Below, in pieces: positions 43,628 through 51,044 of a stretch of DNA of 58,292 nt. Under the pieces are notes generated by a model. The model searched no databases. It saw only the letters and a list, made by a program, of their open reading frames with translations, and was not told the DNA's origin. The translations under genes and the position numbers were made by a program. The stretch lies in NCBI RefSeq assembly GCF_014836955.1, contig NZ_JACSPV010000027.1:1-58292 (forward strand), read 5' to 3'. Source of the stretch: Bacillus norwichensis (lineage in GTDB: Bacteria > Bacillota > Bacilli > Bacillales > Bacillaceae_C). Each line of letters opens with the position of its first letter. Position 1 is the stretch's first letter.

Positions 43628-44835
43628 ACAATGCCTTCTTTCTCCCAAATCTTGTTCATCTTTGAACGTCCTTCTTCAATTTTAGGAAGAAAACGTAGAG
43701 GAGACCTTTCCCGTGCTTTCTTCACTTCCCTCATCGCTTCAGTAACCGAAATGGAGCTTTCCCTCCCCATGGATTCCAAAATGGATGCGGCTGCAAGCTG
43801 GCCCTGCGCCATAGCGACTTTTGCGCCCTCAATTCCGGTGATATTCCCGGCTACATATAACCCTTTTACAGGGGTGGACATATCAGCTCCATGCAGTGGT
43901 ACCATCCCCCCTAATTCTGGAATATCAATGATGGGACATCCCGCTGTCTGTGCAAGATCAACCATTGGGTAAAGACCCGCGGATAGACAAACCGCGTCCA
44001 CTTCAATTTGTTCCTTTTTCCCGGTAGGATGGCCGTCTATGGATACAGATTGAAGTGTAACCCCTTCAACCTGCCTACCCCCTTCAATTTTCGCAACAGA
44101 TTTACGCAAATGAATAGGGACACCATTCACCTTTAGAAGATTGAAGGTCAATGCCCGGGCTGTCAGATTGGGAAATCTACCTAAAGCAAGCCTTCCTGCC
44201 ATTCGCATAAGCGGATTGGGCGCAAGGTCAACCACGTCCTTGAGCCGCTCCAGCGTATGTCTGGGCGAATTTTTTATGCCGGTTACTGGCGACAACGGCG
44301 GCAAGACCATACCGACCACATCAATGCCCGCATTTTTCATCTCCATCATGACAGACAATGAGAGCGGGTCAATTCCCACAATGATTACTCTTTTTCCAAC
44401 CGCTACATGATGCAGATTGGTAAAAGTCTGAGCAGCACCTATGCTCATTGCTCCTGGAAGTGTCCATCCAGGAATAGGCAGAGCTTTTTCAATTGAACCA
44501 GTGGCTAATAATAGTACTTTGGAGGTAATCGTGTTCACCTTTGTCCCCGTTACATTTATTTGCCATTTTCCACTGACAGCCCATGCTGTCACACCGGTAA
44601 AAATATACACTCCTAGATCCCGTGCTTTTTTCTCCAATTGTTCCGCGATTTCCCTTCCATTCCAAATCCTCTCATTAGGCAGAGCCTTTGGATCTTCGTA
44701 GTGCTGTCCGAGCAATCTACCACCTGTACGGTAATACTCATCAATGACAGCAACAGATAAACCGTTTTGGACTAATTCTATGGCTGCAGTAAGACCTGAA
44801 GGCCCGGCTCCAATGATGACTGCATCAACTTTCAT
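43624..44835 (-). CDS. FAD/NAD(P)-binding oxidoreductase, HcnB/OoxA-like subunit
   Basis: 403 residues. FAD motif GAGPSGLTAAIEL at 8-20, a second dinucleotide motif (KRVIIVGIDPLSLSVMMEM) in the middle, and GLYVAGNITGIEGAKVAMAQG near residue 340. This is the alpha subunit type of hydrogen cyanide synthase, octopine/nopaline oxidase and multi-subunit proline or D-hydroxyproline dehydrogenases. The C-terminal iron-sulfur domain is split off as the next gene. The start overlaps the preceding gene by 11 bases. Confidence 0.9.
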   Translation of the reverse strand: MKVDAVIIGAGPSGLTAAIELVQNGLSVAVIDEYYRTGGRLLGQHYEDPKALPNERIWNGREIAEQLEKKARDLGVYIFTGVTAWAVSGKWQINVTGTKVNTITSKVLLLATGSIEKALPIPGWTLPGAMSIGAAQTFTNLHHVAVGKRVIIVGIDPLSLSVMMEMKNAGIDVVGMVLPPLSPVTGIKNSPRHTLERLKDVVDLAPNPLMRMAGRLALGRFPNLTARALTFNLLKVNGVPIHLRKSVAKIEGGRQVEGVTLQSVSIDGHPTGKKEQIEVDAVCLSAGLYPMVDLAQTAGCPIIDIPELGGMVPLHGADMSTPVKGLYVAGNITGIEGAKVAMAQGQLAAASILESMGRESSISVTEAMREVKKARERSPLRFLPKIEEGRSKMNKIWEKEGIV

Positions 44836-45130
44836 CTTTTAACTTCTCCCTTGGTGAAAAAACCTTTGTTCCTTGCCTATTTGGCGTCAAACAAGTACGA
44901 ATATTTGAGATACCATCAACATCTGCCCGACATTCATAACAGTGGCCGATTCCACAAAATATTCCGCGAGTCTCTCCGGTGATTTCACATGTCCGAAGCG
45001 TCTTAATACCGTGGGCCAGTAAAGAAGCCGCAATCGGCTCCCCTTCATAGCCAGTTAATTTCTTATTATTAAAATAAAATTCAATTTCTTTTGATTTTTC
45101 AAAGCTGTTTATGCGAAAGGAACTGGACAA
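44825..45130 (-). CDS. [2Fe-2S] ferredoxin-like subunit, HcnA-like
   Basis: 101 residues, Fer2_4 domain. The cluster cysteines are in TCEITGETRGIFCGIGHCYEC and in RTCLTP, giving the C-x4-C-x2-C-xn-C pattern of HcnA. It is the electron-transfer subunit of the dehydrogenase. TTG start at 45130 with GAGGGAG 8 bases upstream; the stop overlaps the flavoprotein start. Second gene of the operon. Confidence 0.9.
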   Translation of the reverse strand: MSSSFRINSFEKSKEIEFYFNNKKLTGYEGEPIAASLLAHGIKTLRTCEITGETRGIFCGIGHCYECRADVDGISNIRTCLTPNRQGTKVFSPREKLKDES

Positions 45131-45162
45131 CTTGCATTCACTCCCTCTGTACAAGAGTTATA

Positions 45163-46314
45163 CTAATCGAAACGGCTCAATGAAAACGGCCGAATATCTA
45201 CACCTGGATTGGCACCGCATACAACCCGTGCCATTATTTTTCCAGAAATCGGTGCAAGTGCCACACCGTCTCCCTCATGTCCAGCGGCTATAAAAATACC
45301 ATCCAGGCCATTTATTGAACTCAATATAGGCATGCCATCAGGCGTATAAGGACGAAGACCCGCAAATGCCCTGATAATCCTCACCTGAGCTAATTCAGGA
45401 AAAGCCCGCACTGCTGCTTCACCAATTTTCTGAGTAATCTCAGAAGATGTTTCCGTATTATAGCCCGCAAATTGCCGCGATCCACCGATCAGTAATGTTC
45501 CGCTATAGGTTTGCCCTATAGCTAAACCAATCCCTAAAGGATCGGCATATTCCTCATGATGATTTCTCTTTAATTTGTTTGCAATATATGATGCACTCAG
45601 TATATTACTTTTAAGGAATGGGTCTAACCTTTCCGAAACAAGAATCTGGCCTCGTCTTGGAATAATGGGAACATTTACTCCTATCTGTTCTAACAGCATC
45701 GGCGTCCACACTCCCATGGCAATCACAACCGCATCAGCATATATCTTCTCTTCGGAGATACGGACACCAATGACACGGTTATTTTCAACTATCAATCCCG
45801 TGACCGGAGATTGTAATTTTATTTCGGCTCCCAATCGTTGAGCGGCTCTTGCCATGGCAAATGAGACATTTAATGGGTTGACTTCCGCGTCATGCTCCCA
45901 CCAAGTCGAACCAAGCAACTCTTTAGATAAGCCTGGCTGGCGCTCGCGGGCTTCATCACCAGATATCAATCGTACATCTATACCCGCTTCCTGTTGACGC
46001 TTAATCATATCCTCCATGGCCTTCATTTCTTCCATTGTTTCAATAATGATCATTCCGCCGTCTTTTCTATATTCCAGATCGGCTTCCAATTCTTCTTCAA
46101 GACTTGCATATAGCTTTGCACTTTCTTTTGCCAAATCTAGCGTTGGACCGGGCTTTTTTGATTGAAGCATGATGGCTCGGTCGCAAGCTCCTGATGTGCC
46201 GGAAGCAATATCTTTCGAGTCAAGCAGAGTCACATCCGCACCTTCTTTAGCAAGGTAGTAAGCTGTAGAAGTCCCAATCAGACCACCGCCTGCAACGATA
46301 ACCTTATAGCTCAC
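45163..46314 (-). CDS. FAD-dependent amino acid dehydrogenase, HcnC/DadA-like subunit
   Basis: 383 residues, DAO family (glycine/D-amino acid oxidase fold). FAD motif VAGGGLIGTSTAYYLAKEGADV at 7-28 and the C-terminal RPYTPDGMPILSS and AAGHEGDGVALAP stretches. As in HcnC and D-hydroxyproline or proline dehydrogenase complexes, this subunit should oxidise the amine or imino acid. Substrate unknown; D-amino acids, proline-like imino acids and opines are the family range. GTG start with GGAGGG upstream, first gene after a sigma-54 promoter. Confidence 0.9.
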   Translation of the reverse strand: MSYKVIVAGGGLIGTSTAYYLAKEGADVTLLDSKDIASGTSGACDRAIMLQSKKPGPTLDLAKESAKLYASLEEELEADLEYRKDGGMIIIETMEEMKAMEDMIKRQQEAGIDVRLISGDEARERQPGLSKELLGSTWWEHDAEVNPLNVSFAMARAAQRLGAEIKLQSPVTGLIVENNRVIGVRISEEKIYADAVVIAMGVWTPMLLEQIGVNVPIIPRRGQILVSERLDPFLKSNILSASYIANKLKRNHHEEYADPLGIGLAIGQTYSGTLLIGGSRQFAGYNTETSSEITQKIGEAAVRAFPELAQVRIIRAFAGLRPYTPDGMPILSSINGLDGIFIAAGHEGDGVALAPISGKIMARVVCGANPGVDIRPFSLSRFD

Positions 46315-46358
46315 TGACTCCCTCCTTCAAAATGGTTTGTAAAGATTTTAAGTGTATT

Positions 46359-46376
46359 ATGCAAAAGTCATACCAA
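46359..46376 (-). promoter_or_regulatory. Sigma-54 promoter of the HcnCAB-like operon
   Basis: Minus strand TTGGTATGACTTTTGCAT, GG-N10-GC, with one departure from TGGCA. It lies 45 bases before the first start codon. Confidence 0.85.
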
Positions 46377-46389
46377 GAGTTTTTCCCTC

Positions 46390-46421
46390 TTATAAAAAGA
46401 GTTAACATCTCTTTTTTATAA
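46390..46421. promoter_or_regulatory. Inverted repeat upstream of the sigma-54 promoter
   Basis: TTATAAAAAGAG and CTCTTTTTTATAA arms around TTAACAT. Only 14 bases from the -24 element, so it is near for an enhancer; it could be one site of the activator, a repressor site, or a chance AT-rich palindrome. Confidence 0.45.
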
Positions 46422-46459
46422 AAAATGTAATTTTCAAAGGTCATCATTATAATTTTTGT

Positions 46460-46508
46460 AAAAAAAGAGCCCCTATTATCTCCACAACCTGAGAATAGCA
46501 GGGCTTCA
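46460..46508 (-). terminator. Terminator at the end of the permease unit
   Basis: Minus-strand AGCCCTGCTATTCTC and GAGATAATAGGGGCT arms, then TCTTTTTTTAC. It separates the truncated transporter gene from the HcnCAB-like operon, showing that these are different transcripts. Confidence 0.85.
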
Positions 46509-46574
46509 TTAACTGAGTAAAAATATATGAATGCAATATATAACGATCGTGTGGATGAATAATAACACCACTGC

Positions 46575-47509
46575 CTAAAGCAAATTCCACCGTACTGTAA
46601 TTTTAAAAATATTCTCTTGCAGAAGACTTGAAACAGCTGTAGTTACTGGTGATATTGGAGAAATCGTTGTTCCAACAGCCCACGCACTTAACAGCATCAT
46701 TGCCATCACCATGGCATGGATACCCAATTCATCGTATGAAATGGTTGCTACAATCGCACTGATTGTCACCATTTGATGGACGCCAACAAAAGAAAGCAAG
46801 GTAATGATCAAGATTGTCATAAAAATCAAAAGAAGCACTGAAGTGTGAGCCAAACTTACCCAAACATTACGGATATAGCCAGATATGGAGGTATTGGACA
46901 ATACCACTCCAAAAAATCCCGCTGTTAATAGGAAACTCACTTCATTGGCCTTATGGGGAAAAATATTTTTTCGATATTCATTGATTTCTTTTAAAAATTC
47001 CTTCGGGATTTTCAAATAAACCGTCCAAAGAAAAGCAAAAACAAGAACGCTGATTGAAATAAGAACACTTGCATTTAACGTCACAAATGGCTCAAATACA
47101 AAAATAAAACCTGTTAGCAATAGGAGCACAGCAAAGAGCTCATACAATTTTTTATAATTAATATACCGGTCACTTTCAATAAAGCCCAGTTCTATGTGCC
47201 GCATCTCAATATATCTAAATAAATAGTATGCAATCAATATCTGAAAAAAGCTCAATATCAATCCATACGGTAAATATTGATGAATGGGTATGTTAAGTGA
47301 GTAAACAACTAAGAAAACAGAAGCAAAATACGGTGACCATGTGTGAACTGACGTAAAACCCCGAACATAAACTCTTCCAAGCAACTCATTTGGCAGTTTC
47401 ACTTTCTTCATCATGGCATGAACGATATACAAAGATCCGAGGTTTGTAATCGGTCCGATCAGTGAAAAGAGGCCTGTAATTAACAAATACAAAAGGTTTG
47501 GCTTTTGAA
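46575..47509 (-). pseudogene. Transporter gene with its 5' part removed by repeat A4
   Basis: About 311 codons of a polytopic membrane protein (eight or so helices, C-terminal TTISPISPVTTAVSSLLQ resembling the ion-transporter superfamily) remain open, but the frame enters repeat A4 at 47510 and the residues read from there (RGNLSSESSIKSGRK) are repeat sequence. No start codon with a ribosome binding site exists. An intact relative would be about 100 or more residues longer. The substrate is unknown; the neighbours suggest an organic acid or amino acid. Confidence 0.75.
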
Positions 47510-47686
47510 TCAAATGCGCCTTGGCGTATTTGCGCCCAGATTTTATCGAGCTTTCGCTCGATAAATTTCCTCTGAAAATCTGTGGCATCCGCCGGAGGCT
47601 TTGACTTTATTCAGCCGGGGTTTGAACCCCCACTGAATAGGAATACCAATATGCATTCATCTTACTTCTGCTGAATGAAGTTAAAT
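47510..47686 (+). repeat. Family A hairpin repeat, copy A4
   Basis: 177 bp: left end TCAAATGCGCCTTGGCGTA, hairpin TTTATCGAGC-TTTC-GCTCGATAAA, TTTCCTCTGAAAATCTGTGG, hairpin ATTCAG-CC-GGGG..CCCC-CA-CTGAAT, AATACCAATATGCATTCAT, and right end GCTGAATGAAGTTAAAT. Its right end provides the TAA stop codon of the permease gene and its left end replaces the 5' part of the next gene. Confidence 0.88.
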
Positions 47687-49033
47687 AAACCATGCGATTA
47701 ACCCAACAATTAAAAAGTAAAAGGAGTTCGGCAAAGCCAGCCCCATTACCTTGATTGGATCTACTTCTTTGTTTAAAATTCCCCCAATCAACCCGCAAAC
47801 GACGAATGCGGTTAGTCCAACCGGAGGCATGTTCTGACCAGCAGCAGCGATATGAGAAGCTCCCAACGCTATTAAAGTTGGGTCTACATCCATGTTTTTC
47901 AAAATCGGCGCCAGAAAAGTGACATTTACCGACTGGGCTGTCGTCTGCGATCCTGTCAGCATTCCAACAACTACGATGGATAAAGCACCTCCGATTTTCA
48001 CCATGGAAGCAGCCAGACCTTCAGTCATTTGTGCGACCTTATCAATCAGCCCTGAAGCGTAAAACACGCCGACCATGATTCCAGCGCAAAGCTGGATTTG
48101 CACAGTTTGGCTGACTTTTGATAGTCCTCCTTTAAACACTTCTTTTGACTCTTTCCAAACAGATGGGAATAGAAAACTGACAATAATCGCAATAATGATC
48201 GCTGAAACTACTTGAAAGGTAACTCCTTGTAAAATGGGAATTTCCTTCAGCGGCTTCAAAATAGCAGAAAAGACGATCCATTCTTCAAAAATATTGTACT
48301 CAAAAAGTGTATTGGCAATCACGATTGCAACTAGAACAGCAAGCGGCACTAACGTCATCCACTTTTCTTTTAAGATTCCAAAAACAGACTTTGTCGCCAT
48401 TAAATGATCGGGCATCTTTTTTCCACGGACAAACCTGAATGACTCCAAAATAGCCAACACGCCGCCAATGCCGACTGTAATATAAGCAATGTTAATGACC
48501 GGGCTGGGGTCAATGCCGACTAAAGAAGATGAAAGAAAAACCCCTTGTGTGATAGGCGGCATGATGGACCCGATCGATGCGCCTACTAAAATAATCATAC
48601 CAATCTGTTCCGGCTTTACTTTTAATTCATAAAGAGAATTGATCACTAAAAACCCTATAACCGTTGCAGCTGCAATCGCATCTCCAAGCAGTGATCCGGC
48701 TATGATTAAGGTAATGAAGATGGCTGCAATCAAACCTTTAGGCGAGTTTCCGAATATAGCTCGGAGACTGCTTAATGTTGTATCCATCGCTCCCAACTTA
48801 ACCTGCGACTCAGCATACAATGAACCAAAAATGGACAGCATGATTACCCAAGACAAACGATCGACACCATCTATAAACGCCAGCAGGGTCTCGCCTGGCC
48901 CTAGCCCGGAAATAACGGCCGAGGAAATAGCCGCAACAAGTAAGGCTACCTTTATATTCCCTCCGATTTTTGGTATTTTCTTTACCAAGGCGATGATAAA
49001 TAACAACAACAGCGGTATTACGATTTCAAGCAT
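47681..49033 (-). CDS. TRAP-type (DctM-like) large permease
   Basis: 450 residues, about 12 helices, ion-transporter superfamily, closest in look to TRAP large subunits (GDAIAAATVIGFLVI, GASIGSIMPPITQGVFLSSSLVG, GQNMPPVGLTAFVVC). There is no binding protein (DctP) or small subunit (DctQ) nearby, so it may work as a simple secondary carrier. AAGGGGA precedes the ATG. The stop codon is formed at the junction with repeat A4, so a few C-terminal residues may have been lost. It probably carries the substrate of the island III enzymes. Confidence 0.82.
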   Translation of the reverse strand: MLEIVIPLLLLFIIALVKKIPKIGGNIKVALLVAAISSAVISGLGPGETLLAFIDGVDRLSWVIMLSIFGSLYAESQVKLGAMDTTLSSLRAIFGNSPKGLIAAIFITLIIAGSLLGDAIAAATVIGFLVINSLYELKVKPEQIGMIILVGASIGSIMPPITQGVFLSSSLVGIDPSPVINIAYITVGIGGVLAILESFRFVRGKKMPDHLMATKSVFGILKEKWMTLVPLAVLVAIVIANTLFEYNIFEEWIVFSAILKPLKEIPILQGVTFQVVSAIIIAIIVSFLFPSVWKESKEVFKGGLSKVSQTVQIQLCAGIMVGVFYASGLIDKVAQMTEGLAASMVKIGGALSIVVVGMLTGSQTTAQSVNVTFLAPILKNMDVDPTLIALGASHIAAAGQNMPPVGLTAFVVCGLIGGILNKEVDPIKVMGLALPNSFYFLIVGLIAWFI

Positions 49034-49124
49034 ATGACTATCCCCTTTTTAATAGGAACGAACCCAGTTCATTTTTGTAAAAAACGCATTTTCAAAGTAT
49101 TTCTTCGGAATGTAATTCCAAACA

Positions 49125-49793
49125 CTATATAGTCAACTGGATATAATTCATTAGTGTCGTAATATCAAATATTGGTAAATTAGTTACTTTTCTAATCTCC
49201 TCTTTGTATGGTGGCATATTGGTACATTCCAAAACAATCGCTTTTAATTCCGGATGCTCTGCAATCCATTGAGCCGTTATCTGTTTCATTTCTTTTGCAA
49301 CAACCTCTTCATCCAACTCAATCTCTTCTTTTATAATCGCACCCGAGAACGCCGGCATCTCGTCCATCCCCTTGATAATGGTCCGGTATTGATGAGCATC
49401 CACTCCTTTTAAATGGGATTCTGTTAAACTAGATTTCGACGCAGTCAACACACCAATCGGCTCACCTGCAATGATGGCTGCCAATGGTATTTGTAATAAA
49501 CTAGAGGAGAAAAAAGGAACATTTAATTGCTGTTGGATTTCTTTTTGATATAATGCCAAAAACCCGCAGCTTGTCGTAATGGCTTTAATCCCTTCCTCCT
49601 CAAGCTCTTTTGCAGCTTGAACAAACGGTCGGATCAATGCAGCGTCTCCTTCCCTGACAACTCTGGAAATACTCGCTCCTTTCACTTTTTTATATATGAC
49701 CGGAAAAGAGAAAGTATCTGGATTGCCCACATCCCCTAAAGGTCTATGAAACTGTGTATCTAGCATTAATACTCCAATTTTTGCATTAGCCAT
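49125..49793 (-). CDS. Aspartate/glutamate racemase-superfamily protein
   Basis: About 222 residues. The two catalytic cysteines of cofactor-independent amino acid racemases are in TTSCGFL and LECTNMPP. Members act on Asp, Glu, hydantoins, or are maleate isomerases/decarboxylases. As first gene after a sigma-54 promoter and next to an amino-acid dehydrogenase complex, it could turn an L-amino acid into the D-form that the dehydrogenase oxidises. The start is uncertain: ATG 49793 gives the family-like MANAKIGVLMLDTQF but a weak ribosome site; upstream in-frame starts to 49871 exist. Confidence 0.82.
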   Translation of the reverse strand: MANAKIGVLMLDTQFHRPLGDVGNPDTFSFPVIYKKVKGASISRVVREGDAALIRPFVQAAKELEEEGIKAITTSCGFLALYQKEIQQQLNVPFFSSSLLQIPLAAIIAGEPIGVLTASKSSLTESHLKGVDAHQYRTIIKGMDEMPAFSGAIIKEEIELDEEVVAKEMKQITAQWIAEHPELKAIVLECTNMPPYKEEIRKVTNLPIFDITTLMNYIQLTI

Positions 49794-49976
49794 GTTATGA
49801 CACCACGCAACCGAACAACTCATTGAGTGGTACAGCTTCACCTCCAAGTTATATTTATAGGTTGTTGACACTACGATATTGCTGTTCTTTTAAATTAATA
49901 CGTAAATATGTAAGCCCCATTTATCCTGGCATGCATCGGAAAAGAAAACGATTACATTTTTTCTTTCATTTTTTAT

Positions 49977-49993
49977 ATGCAAAAATCACGCCA
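49977..49993 (-). promoter_or_regulatory. Sigma-54 promoter upstream of the racemase-family gene
   Basis: Minus strand TGGCGTGATTTTTGCAT, GG-N10-GC. It lies 184 bases before the chosen start, leaving a long leader. The rest of the 49794-50188 gap is AT-rich (especially 50040-50100) and shows no other gene or clear site. Confidence 0.75.
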
Positions 49994-50188
49994 CTCCCTG
50001 CCATATAAAAAACAAAGCAATAAACTCGAAAACAATAGCCAGAATTATAAAATTACAAAAAATATTATTTTAAATTATATAATATAAAATAAACTTGCAC
50101 CTTAATCTTTATGGAGGACTAGAATTTAACCTTTTCTATGGGTAAAATGGATAGTAGATTTTATTACTATTTCAAAGTGGGGAAAATA

Positions 50189-50974
50189 ATGATCAAAGCC
50201 ATTTTTTTCGATTTAGACGATACACTTTTATGGGATAAAAAAAGTGTAAAAGAAGCATTTGCTGCTACATGTAGAGCGGCTGAGGAACACTGCGGATTAA
50301 ATCCGGATGAATTGGAAGAAGCAGTTCGTGAGAATGCTAGAAAGCTCTATTCATCCTATGAAACTTATCCCTTTACCCAAATGATTGGTATCAATCCTTT
50401 TGAAGGTCTGTGGGGAGAATTCCTTGATGAGACAGAGGATTTTGAAAAGCTGAGCAAAATTGTTCCGGAATATCGCAAAAACGCTTGGACATTGGGATTG
50501 AAGCAATTGGGCGTAGACGATTCAGATTTCGGCTCTGAGTTGAGTGAACTTTTTCCAAAGAACCGTCGAAAAGTCCCATTTGTTTATGAGGACACATTCC
50601 AAGTGCTCGACAAATTGAAAAAAGATTACCGCCTGGTGCTCATTACAAACGGATCACCAGATTTGCAAAATACAAAGCTGACCATTACTCCAGAACTCGT
50701 GCCATACTTTGACCACATTGTCATTTCCGGCGGCTACGGAAAAGGAAAGCCTGACAAAGGAATTTTTGAACATGCCCTGTCACTGATGTCATTAGATAAA
50801 GACGAAGCGATTATGGTGGGCGATAACTTAAATACGGATATCCTTGGAGCCAATCGTGCTGGTATCAAATCTGTTTGGATCAACAGAGAAGAAAAAGAGC
50901 GGAGCGAGGTAGAACCTACATATGAGATCCGTGAATTAAGCGATCTTTATGATGTTCTGGAAAAAATGAGATAG
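50189..50974 (+). CDS. HAD-superfamily phosphatase, YjjG/NANP-like
   Basis: 261 residues. HAD motifs I ([11 protein letters not shown]), II (ITNGSPD), III (lysine in [10 protein letters not shown]) and IV (VGDNLNTDI) are intact, with a helical cap between I and II. Such enzymes dephosphorylate nucleotides or sugar phosphates; the substrate cannot be read from sequence. ATG at 50189 with GTGGGGAA upstream; a longer frame from 50138 is unlikely. Single gene. Confidence 0.88.
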   Translation: MIKAIFFDLDDTLLWDKKSVKEAFAATCRAAEEHCGLNPDELEEAVRENARKLYSSYETYPFTQMIGINPFEGLWGEFLDETEDFEKLSKIVPEYRKNAWTLGLKQLGVDDSDFGSELSELFPKNRRKVPFVYEDTFQVLDKLKKDYRLVLITNGSPDLQNTKLTITPELVPYFDHIVISGGYGKGKPDKGIFEHALSLMSLDKDEAIMVGDNLNTDILGANRAGIKSVWINREEKERSEVEPTYEIRELSDLYDVLEKMR

Positions 50975-51000
50975 GCCTAATTGGATTCTAATTTCCATTT

Positions 51001-51040
51001 AAAAAGAGCAGGTATTACTATTTTGTAATACCTGCTCTTC
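51001..51040. terminator. Terminator between the HAD gene and yhgE
   Basis: Perfect 15-bp stem AAGAGCAGGTATTAC / GTAATACCTGCTCTT with loop TATTTT. On the minus strand it is followed by TTTTTAAAT, so it serves yhgE best, and probably stops the plus-strand gene too. Confidence 0.92.
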
Positions 51041-51044
51041 AATC

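Noticed and set aside
49012-49036. GG-N10-GC match at the start of the permease gene
   Set aside because: The GG belongs to the Shine-Dalgarno AAGGGGA and the GC to the second codon after the ATG. A promoter there would remove the start codon, so I take it as chance.
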